Virus record (IMG/VR): IMGVR_UViG_3300025133_000566
Span: 1-24,844 of that record
Length of the DNA: 24,844 bases
DNA from: a virus
Strand: one strand, 5' to 3'
In this document: one piece after another, positions 1 to 5,800 of the stretch
Position numbering within the stretch: position 1 is the stretch's first letter
How the letters are laid out: each line of letters starts with the position of its first letter
Program-made: the position numbers and the translations under genes
Notes under the pieces: generated by a model
The model's database searches: none
The model's input: only the letters and a program-made list of their open reading frames with translations
Told to the model about the DNA's origin: nothing

Positions 1-155
1 TCGGCATCTTCAATAGCGTCGTTATGATCTTTGACATCAAGGTCATCAGGACCAGCGCAACACTTAGCATCACCATCACAAGCGTAGTGCTTCTCTTCGA
101 TTAAACATCCGAACGTTAACGCAGTTATTAACATGCATAATATTACTTTTTTCAT
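1..155 (-). CDS. Putative phage lipoprotein (outer-spanin-like), 3' end outside window
   Basis: The gene starts at ATG 155-153, preceded by AGAGGA six bases upstream, and stays open to the window edge (51 codons seen). It begins MKKVILCMLITALTFGC: a charged start, a hydrophobic stretch and a Cys at residue 17, which reads as a lipoprotein signal peptide with an atypical lipobox (T-F-G before the Cys). The mature part is acidic and Cys-containing (Cys 26, 32, 33). Small lipoproteins near phage lysis genes are often outer-membrane spanins (Rz1-like), and an M15 peptidase and a membrane/coiled-coil protein lie about 1 kb upstream, so that role is possible. The spanin role is inference; it could be another secreted lipoprotein. 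The ribosome-binding site overlaps the stop codon of the preceding gene, which suggests translational coupling. Confidence 0.65.
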   Translation of the reverse strand, partial: MKKVILCMLITALTFGCLIEEKHYACDGDAKCCAGPDDLDVKDHNDAIEDA

Positions 156-165
156 ATGGTTTCCT

Positions 166-423
166 CTAGTTCCATGCACGGCAGGACCAGTATCCTGCTG
201 TGGTCTTATCTTTCTTTTGGTCACACTTGTGCCTAGCACGGAAGGATCTGCGTCTTGCTGGGTTAGACTTCTTAATCTTCATATTAGGATCACCAAACCT
301 AACGGTTTTGATATTCCCAGTCTTCGGATCTCTAACATAAACTACAAACTTCTTTGGTCCTTCAGATGTTCTCTGAGGACTATTCAGTTTCTTAGCAGCA
401 TCCTTCCGTGCAGACTTGCTCAT
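166..423 (-). CDS. Small basic conserved phage protein (TAGYWSC motif), function unknown
   Basis: An 85-residue, strongly basic protein. The C-terminal half (about residues 55-85) has a Cys/Trp-containing block reading RARHKCDQKKDKTTAGYWSC, preceded by a short beta-like segment around FVVYVRDPKTGNIKTVRFGD. From memory, the combination of a RDPKTG..K.V.FGD strand and a CDQKKDKTTAGYWSC tail recurs in small proteins of marine phages and large DNA viruses, usually annotated as hypothetical or structural. I cannot name the family with certainty or assign a function. The start at 423 lies one base from the stop of the 118-aa gene at 425, so the two are probably translated from one mRNA. It ends in TAG just before the lipoprotein gene. 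Confidence 0.75.
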   Translation of the reverse strand: MSKSARKDAAKKLNSPQRTSEGPKKFVVYVRDPKTGNIKTVRFGDPNMKIKKSNPARRRSFRARHKCDQKKDKTTAGYWSCRAWN

Positions 424-424
424 C

Positions 425-781
425 TTATGTGCGTTTTAGTGTAACTTGAAACTCAGACTGATTGGTGTCCCATGCAGAACCACAAGCAGAAGCGATAACA
501 TCACCAGCACTTACGTTAGCATGGTCATCATCGATAGCACTTGCGTAAAAGCAAGACTTATCAGAAAAGTTGTTTGCGATTGGTCCACCACCAACTGCAT
601 CAAAGAATCCTGAAACACAAGTAGAACCACCAACGGTGATTGTGCAAGTAGCAGTTCCAGCACCAGCACCGGCTGCTGTAGCGATACCTGTTGCTGAAAT
701 AACTTTCCAGTTACCTTCTGGGATTGTTGCTGTTCCGTTTGCTTGAACCTGAACGGTGCAGGTATTTGTCATAATAGCCAT
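425..781 (-). CDS. Small Gly/Ala-rich beta protein, possible virion decoration or fibre protein
   Basis: A 118-residue protein with alternating Thr/Val/Ile and Gly/Ala, a pattern typical of beta-sandwich structure. It has five cysteines (8, 46, 55, 77, 100) and no signal peptide or membrane segment. The start at 781 has AGGAG five bases upstream; the later Met at residue 4 lacks a site of this quality. I do not recognise the family. Size, composition and its place downstream of the structural genes would suit a capsid decoration or minor structural protein, but this is inference. It is the only gene here preceded by a non-coding leader of over 100 bases (782-890), which carries several hairpins and follows a promoter-like motif. 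That suggests separate or high expression. Confidence 0.75.
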   Translation of the reverse strand: MAIMTNTCTVQVQANGTATIPEGNWKVISATGIATAAGAGAGTATCTITVGGSTCVSGFFDAVGGGPIANNFSDKSCFYASAIDDDHANVSAGDVIASACGSAWDTNQSEFQVTLKRT

Positions 782-890
782 GATTTCTCCTATCGCCTAT
801 TGGCGTTATTTTACAAGTAAAAAAGATACTTGTTGCAGCCAGTTGGCGGTAGGCTGCTGTTTTGTGCAGAAGTGTTTAACACTGCTGCTA
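782..890 (-). promoter_or_regulatory. Structured leader with three strong hairpins upstream of the 118-aa gene
   Basis: This is the longest non-coding gap in the window. Read on the minus strand it holds a stem at 888-866 (GCAG, one mismatch, AGTGT; three-base loop; ACACT, CTGC), a stem at 857-835 (GCAGCC/GGCTGC, 11-base loop) and a stem at 833-813 (ACAAGTA/TACTTGT, 7-base T-rich loop). A weak 4-bp stem (CGCC/GGCG) at 794-805 lies just before the ribosome-binding site. Six T residues occur, but inside the loop of the third stem and eight bases after the second, so this is not a textbook intrinsic terminator. A structured 5' leader, an RNase processing site or an attenuator are all possible. 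Confidence 0.5.
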
Positions 891-1091
891 TTATTTACCA
901 CACTGCTTTGTCTTCTCAAGAACCTCAATACGAGTTTCAAGCTTATCAAGACGTTCCCACTTTCCATCAGCTTTAACAATAAGCTTTTCAACCATAAGAC
1001 GGATAGCGGATAACTCTGCGTTTAGTTTGTAACCAAGTCCCCCGACTAAAACAATAGAGCTAAGTAAGGGAAGGAGTAGTTCAATAGTCAT
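891..1091 (-). CDS. Small membrane-anchored coiled-coil protein, lysis-associated
   Basis: A 66-residue protein with one N-terminal hydrophobic segment (about residues 3-20, LLLPLLSSIVLVGGLGY) followed by a charged, heptad-like helix (about 24-60, with ...VEKLIVKADGKWERLDKLETRIEVLEK). One membrane helix plus a coiled coil is the layout of inner spanins and of XhlA-like haemolysin/holin accessory proteins. It lies directly downstream of the M15 peptidase gene, with AAGGAG ten bases before the ATG and inside the last codons of that gene. A role in lysis is inferred from layout and context; the protein is short for a classical Rz. Its 3' end overlaps a promoter-like motif. Confidence 0.75.
   Translation of the reverse strand: MTIELLLPLLSSIVLVGGLGYKLNAELSAIRLMVEKLIVKADGKWERLDKLETRIEVLEKTKQCGK
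894..928 (-). promoter_or_regulatory. Promoter-like motif copy 1 (shared 13-mer plus upstream 10-mer)
   Basis: On the minus strand the element reads TTGAGGTTCT (928-919), twelve bases, then GCAGTGTGGTAAA (906-894) and TAATA. The same 10-mer and 13-mer occur in the same order at 23361-23333, with a six-base spacer. TGG followed by TAAATA resembles an extended -10 box, and a TTGAGA lies 16 bases upstream of TAAATA. If it is a promoter, transcription would begin at or near the first hairpin of the leader of the 118-aa gene. It lies inside the last codons of the upstream gene. This is seen in sequence only; no start site is known. Confidence 0.35.
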
Positions 1092-1096
1092 AGCTA

Positions 1097-1582
1097 TTAT
1101 TCTCCTTTTTGGCCTTCTTCTTTTTTGCTAGGTCTTTTGCGGCTTGTCGTCTTGGGTTTGGCTGCTGACTTTGCGGCTGGCTTCCGGCGAACTTTTCTTT
1201 TAACGCTGGGTTTAGGGTCTGTCTTGTTGCTGACATCAGATATCTCCTCAGTTGGTTTGTCTTTCTTTATCATAAAGTCAACGTGAACGTAGCCAGGACC
1301 GACTCTAACGTTCTTAAAGAAAGCTTTGGCAGCCTTGGCTAGCCGTCCTTCAGAAACACCGTCTATGCGGATGTCAGCGCCTTTACAGATATGATGTGAG
1401 TTGTTCTTTCCTTTGTCGCAGCGATAGCCACCAACAATATGAATAGGTCTGCCGAACTTAGTTCTAAGCATCTCTAATCGTGTAACCAGTTGCTGAAGGT
1501 TCTTTTTGTTTCCAACCTCACCACAACAGCCACACATAAACTCATCTACATAAAAGCAGGCACTTAGTTTCTTTCTTCTCAT
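1097..1582 (-). CDS. M15-type peptidase (probable endolysin) with basic C-terminal tail
   Basis: A 161-residue protein matching Peptidase_M15_3-type D-Ala-D-Ala/L-Ala-D-Glu peptidases that cut peptidoglycan cross-links. The N-terminus has the family's F.VDEF.C motif (residues 10-17). Next come LQQLVTRLEMLRTKFGRPI and GGYRC (51-55). Putative zinc ligands are His63 and Asp70 in SHHICKGADI and His100 in VHVD; His63 to Asp70 keeps the usual seven-residue spacing, although the Gly normally between them is replaced by Cys66. Cys is abundant near the N-terminus (9, 17, 19, 20). Residues 105-161 form a Lys/Arg/Pro/Ala-rich tail, not part of the catalytic fold, which may bind cell wall or nucleic acid. 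It sits between a holin-like gene and a membrane/coiled-coil gene, which supports a lysis role. The best Shine-Dalgarno (AAGGA) is rather far, 14 bases upstream. Confidence 0.85.
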   Translation of the reverse strand: MRRKKLSACFYVDEFMCGCCGEVGNKKNLQQLVTRLEMLRTKFGRPIHIVGGYRCDKGKNNSHHICKGADIRIDGVSEGRLAKAAKAFFKNVRVGPGYVHVDFMIKKDKPTEEISDVSNKTDPKPSVKRKVRRKPAAKSAAKPKTTSRKRPSKKEEGQKGE

Positions 1583-1583
1583 A

Positions 1584-1763
1584 TTAGTTTTTTAGTTCCT
1601 TAGCCATATCAACTGCACCCTGTGCGCCTAACCATACCATAGTTACTGAGACAGCTTCGTCCCATGTAACTACACCTGAAAAGGCACCAACGATTGCGCC
1701 GATTGTAACTAAGAACTTACGGGAGACAACTTTGCCTTTTACCCAACTCCATACTTTACTCAT
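1584..1763 (-). CDS. Small holin-like membrane protein, 59 aa
   Basis: A short gene: ATG 1763-1761 to TAA 1586-1584, 59 codons. The start overlaps the stop of the upstream 80-aa gene (ATGA), and GGAG lies six bases before the ATG. The product starts MSKVWSWVKGKVVSRKFLV, continues with a hydrophobic stretch (about residues 17-33, rich in I, G, A and V) and a second moderately hydrophobic helix (about 38-51), and ends with a charged tail. Two short helices after a basic SRKF segment resemble small phage holin-like proteins that I recall next to endolysins. It stands directly before the M15 peptidase gene, as a holin would. The lysis role is inferred from layout and context, without sequence proof. 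Confidence 0.75.
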   Translation of the reverse strand: MSKVWSWVKGKVVSRKFLVTIGAIVGAFSGVVTWDEAVSVTMVWLGAQGAVDMAKELKN

Positions 1764-2002
1764 GATTTACTCCGTGAGCGTTTTGCCGCTCTGTATTTTT
1801 GTATTGCTTTCCACTCTTTGGCATCAACGCCACGAGCTTTACCACCTTTCAACACTGACTTTACTCTTGCCATAGCCCAGGCGTGTTGTGAAACTCCTGG
1901 TCGGTGACTTGTTTGCCATGCTGCTAAACCTTTACGGTAGATAGCAGCTATTGGCCCATACGGCAGTTCTTTTTCTTTTGCGAACTTGCGTAGATTTTTC
2001 AT
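1760..2002 (-). CDS. Small basic conserved phage protein (DUF5824-like)
   Basis: An 80-residue protein with a characteristic block from about residue 15 to 65: YGPIAAIYRKGLAAWQTSHR, then PGVSQHAWAMARV.S.L.GGKA and D..EW. From memory this G.AAW.T.HRPG...W..ARV.S.L.GGK pattern is a conserved small family of marine phages and other large viruses (I believe DUF5824); no function is known to me. It is helical and basic (pI clearly high), without membrane segments. GGGAGA lies 11 bases before the start, within the last codons of the CUB-domain gene, and its stop overlaps the holin-like start. Operon position between structural and lysis genes does not reveal its job. Confidence 0.75.
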   Translation of the reverse strand: MKNLRKFAKEKELPYGPIAAIYRKGLAAWQTSHRPGVSQHAWAMARVKSVLKGGKARGVDAKEWKAIQKYRAAKRSRSKS

Positions 2003-2005
2003 ATA

Positions 2006-2494
2006 CTAGATGGTCTCCCAACTGAGTGCAAAGCCTGCATCATCTGTTCCGAAGTAGCCTCCCAGACCATATTTGCCGGCGTTGTCCATGACGATTCGCA
2101 AGGAGCCACCGACAAAGCTTGTTGTCTGTTCCCCCAATAATACATCGCCTGTAGTTCCGCTACCAAAATACACACGCACACCTTCTTGCCCATCAAAGAT
2201 ACGAAGTTTCTCATAACCGGATCTTCCTCCAGGGCCAGCACTATCTCCCATCTCAAAGACGGTTAGTGTAACTCTTACTTGTGTGCCAGCCGCAGCTTGA
2301 ATAGTTGTTTGATAATAGTCAGTGCCATAAGGGTCGTTGGGTCCACCGTCATCGTATAGGGTTCCTTCTGGATCTGTAATAACACCGTTTGCAACGTCGT
2401 TAATATTATATGAGATACCACCACCTCCACCAGCAGAAGCTCGTGGGGAAGCACCAGTTAAAGAACTTTGTAATACGCCTAGTCGATTAAACAT
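2006..2494 (-). CDS. CUB-domain-like phage protein
   Basis: A 162-residue protein. Residues 1-40 are a phage-specific head ending in a Gly5 linker (residues 22-26). From about 42 to 162 the pattern fits a CUB beta-sandwich: GTLYDDGGPNDPYG, then a strand (TQVRVTLTVFEM), YEKLRIFDGQ, LLGEQ..SF.GGSLRIVMD and a terminal GFALSWE. These match CUB landmarks (DDGG..Y, F.F, D.L.I.DG, S.G..L.I.F.SD, GF...W). The usual disulphide cysteines are absent; there is no Cys in the domain. CUB domains bind proteins or glycans in extracellular proteins, so a virion surface role in host binding is a reasonable inference. It has no signal peptide. It follows the 115-aa gene, with AGGA seven bases before the ATG. 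Confidence 0.75.
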   Translation of the reverse strand: MFNRLGVLQSSLTGASPRASAGGGGGISYNINDVANGVITDPEGTLYDDGGPNDPYGTDYYQTTIQAAAGTQVRVTLTVFEMGDSAGPGGRSGYEKLRIFDGQEGVRVYFGSGTTGDVLLGEQTTSFVGGSLRIVMDNAGKYGLGGYFGTDDAGFALSWETI

Positions 2495-2503
2495 ATTGTT
2501 ATC

Positions 2504-2851
2504 CTAGTAGAACATAGCAACGTAGCACTCTGCGGAACTTTCAGCACCCCAACCATCTGTTGGTTTAGGGATGTAAAGGCTCTGCCCTGCTGCGATTGTG
2601 ATTCCTTTTCCAGTATTGCCTGCGGCTACGCCAATAAAGTCGCCTCTAACGACGACTGCGGCTGTTGCAGCGCAGATAAGGATACCTACTACCTCTGCCG
2701 TAGGAACGCTGTGTGTAGTCCTTATGTAAGGTAGAATAGGTCTTGCCTCTCCACCAGCAGAAGCTGCGATTGGATAAACATCTCCTTGTGAACCAACTAC
2801 TGGCGCTGATGAAATACGGTAGTTAGTTGTTTTTTGTTTCTGTTCGGTCAT
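2504..2851 (-). CDS. Small beta-rich protein, possible virion decoration protein
   Basis: A 115-residue protein with an unstructured polar N-terminus (residues 1-15, Lys/Gln/Thr-rich) followed by Ala/Val/Ile/Gly-rich segments (VVVRGDFIGVAAGNTGKG, ITIAAGQSLYIPKP) that look like beta strands and turns. An aromatic, acidic end (ECYVAMFY) closes it. It has no signal peptide. I do not recognise the family. Lying directly after the giant ejection protein and before the CUB protein, it could be a minor head or tail component. GGAG lies eight bases before the ATG, downstream of copy 2 of the recurring GTGGTAAA motif. An RGD occurs in VVVRGDF, but this tripeptide is common and I give it no weight. Confidence 0.7.
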   Translation of the reverse strand: MTEQKQKTTNYRISSAPVVGSQGDVYPIAASAGGEARPILPYIRTTHSVPTAEVVGILICAATAAVVVRGDFIGVAAGNTGKGITIAAGQSLYIPKPTDGWGAESSAECYVAMFY

Positions 2852-2865
2852 AGTGTGATCTCCAT

Positions 2866-2879
2866 ATATTATTTACCAC
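2866..2879 (-). promoter_or_regulatory. GTGGTAAATAATA motif, copy 2
   Basis: On the minus strand GTGGTAAATAATA spans the stop codon of the 1784-aa gene and ends about 15 bases before the start of the 115-aa gene, just ahead of its GGAG site. It shares GTGGTAAATAATA with copy 1, but lacks the upstream TTGAGGTTCT element, and no convincing -35 box is seen. It could be a weak member of a promoter family or simply an AT-rich gene end. Confidence 0.2.
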
Positions 2880-5800
2880 TCTTATCAAGCCCTTGGTAAT
2901 ATTTTTGTTGCTTTAAAGAGTTGATTAATCTCAGTTTAAAAGCGTTAGTTTGCGTGTCTACTGCGGATTTTAATACAGCATAACGGTCAGCTAGTTCTCT
3001 TGTTGCGTCTTGATCGCCGGCAGCAGCCATAGCGTCTAACCGTCGCTTTTGTTCTGTAAGTAAGGATGCTTTTAGCTTTTTGCCAAATCTATCAACCCAT
3101 CTTTGCACAGTTCCCATATCTCTATTGCCAATAGTTTTATGGGCAAAGGACATACGATATCCTGTTCCTAGTGCCATATCAACTGCGCTTCTTGCTGCTG
3201 AAGAGTAAGCATCAGCAGCATCGATCTTATCTCTTTGTCTTGATCGGAAAGCAGATGACAACGATTTCTTGTAGCGATCTCTAAAAAAAGTTTTATCTAA
3301 AAAGTTTGGGTCTCTTAAAACGTCTTGGTGTGTGCGCTGCGTCCCGTAAGCAGATTCTAATAAAGCTCTTGTTGTTGCACCCATAGTCATGTTTTTTAAC
3401 CACGCAACTGTATAAGCAGCTAAGTCAACGTTAGGGTTTTTCTCAGATTCAATAGCCATATCTACTAAATCAAACAAAGGAGTGCCGCCTACACCAGCTA
3501 TTGCTAAAGCATCTTTGGCACTTACTACCTCGCCTGACCTCCACTTCATCCAAAGCTTACGAGCTTCTTTACCGGCAGTAGTAGTTATACGTGGATTCTC
3601 ACCTTTTTGTAGAGTAAGATCTCTAACACTTCCAGCTAAAGTATCAGCGTTATCAAACCAAGCATCAGCAGCAGCTATCCCGGTGCCTAATAAAAGTCTT
3701 GCTACTGCTTCTGAAGGAGCAAAGAAGTTTGTTGCTGTCTCGTCTCTGTAAACAAAAGACCATGGGTCTAACTGTGATACTGAAGCAATAATAGGAACCA
3801 TGCCCTTCTTATTCCAGGCCAACATACGTCTAATATTAGGGTCTTGTTCAGAATCTATCTGTGATTTAGCTAGTGCAACTGCTGCTGCTCTACTTGCTCC
3901 ACGATTTACTTTCTGAGTCTTCAACATACTTGCCACGCCAGGGTCAGTTGTTTTAGAGATAACTGTTTCGCCAGCTAAGAAGTGACCTGCAATACCGCGC
4001 TTACCTGGAAGATCCATCATCTTATAAGCCCAGGTAGTAAATAACGAAACCAAACCAGTTGTTGGTTGAGCGCGTAGAAAGCCAAGATAACCAGGGATTC
4101 TTTCGTAATCAACAAACTTTTGAAAAGATAGTCTAGCAGCACCCTTACTGAGATATCTATTAAGTTGTCTATCAGTTAAAGGCTTTCTTGAGAGTCTTCG
4201 TCTAAGGCTCTGAGGTCCTCTGTCTCCGGGTAATAGTCTGTATATCTTACCATCTGAACCTTTTACTATATCAATATAAATATTATTGTCTAGCCTTAAG
4301 GTCATCATAGGATTACCTTTTTCCCACAACGTTACGTTAGTTCCGAAAACAGAGCCTTCTGCAATCGGTGTAAGCTTTTCGATTGCAGCCTTGCCTGTAA
4401 ATATTTCTTGATAAGCAGCTAAGAACTTGAAGTAGTTATCACCAAAAGTATAAGCTGTATCTTGGACTGCGTTAGTTCTTTTAATAAATCGACTTACAGC
4501 TTTACCAACTACGGGTATTTTCCCTGCTACGTCACTCATCAAAGAACTTTTATTTAGTAGTGAAACTTCGTTAGAAATATTAGTATTGTCAACCAAGCCT
4601 GATTCACGCATAGATTTAAAAAGATCAGCTTCAAACACATCTTTAGGTTTTTTATTTGCGAATCTTTCATAAGCACTTCCAGCTTCGTTAAGCATCTTAG
4701 AAGGTTTAAAGTTTTTTCCAAATACTTCTGAACCAATAGCCTTGTAAAGTGCAGAAGGGATACCACTGGCTGCTATTGCTCCTTCGTTAAGACCATAATA
4801 TAGGGTATAAAGAAGAACGTTTGATTTCAGGTTGTTTCTTGCAGAAGCAATATTTCTTGAAGTATATCCAACTTTAGTTTCACGAATAAAATCAAACCCA
4901 AAAAAACCATCGTTAACTTTGTTTACTGCATCTAAGGCTCTGAGAATATTTCCAAAAGATGCGTTAAAGCTCGGAGCAACATAAATATCTGAACCAATAA
5001 CTTTTGCTAACACCGGGTCAGGCTTTATATAACCTCTGATTGTCTCACCAACTAAAGGTTTTTGTTTTGCTACACCGTCAGCAATAGCATCAAGGCTTGC
5101 TCCTTTTGGAACTACTACCCCAGCAGGGGCCATGTTATCTGTGCCTGCCCTATCTAAAACATCTTGAATAACTTCTAAAGGATTAGATGTAGTTGTAAGA
5201 CGAGCAGGGTCACGAGCAGCAAACGGGTCACCAGGGACATCAACCTTAATACCAGCAGTTTCATATTTAATATTTTGGCTTAGTGATTCTTTAAAAGCAG
5301 CTTGTTTAACTTTAAATATAACAGAATCTTTAATAGCTGTATGTAACTTGCCTGCTTCAGTTTTTGGTTGTTCGTCTAAAAACTCAGATAGTTTTGATTT
5401 AAGTTTTTCTGGACCGATAAACTCACTACCAACTTGTATTGAAATATCTGAAAGATCACCAGCTTTAACAAGTTCGCGCAAACGATTACCAATAATCTTA
5501 ATATTACTAGTGCGTGCCCCGTATTGTGCTCTTGGAATATATTCTTTAACTAAACTTTTAGCAAAACTTGACCTAGTTTTTGGATCAACCAACAAGGTAA
5601 TAATATTTTTATCAACAATATCAGCTACACCTTTAGCAATAATCTCTCTTATTTTTGGTGAGGCTTGATGCCTATTAGCGATACCTGATGCTGTATCAGG
5701 TAAACTAGGTTCAAAAGATTCAACTAATCTTTGAGGTTCTTTAACTTCAACAACTCTTTGTCTGGTAGAAGCTGTTGTTTCAATCCCTTCTAAAGTTCCG

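Noticed and set aside
133-444. Plus-strand reading frame of 103 codons
   Set aside because: It runs antisense to the lipoprotein and 85-aa genes, has no convincing ribosome-binding site, and its sequence is a mirror of their codon pattern.
794-805. CGCC/GGCG stem near the ribosome-binding site of the 118-aa gene
   Set aside because: Only four base pairs; too weak to call a regulatory structure by itself.
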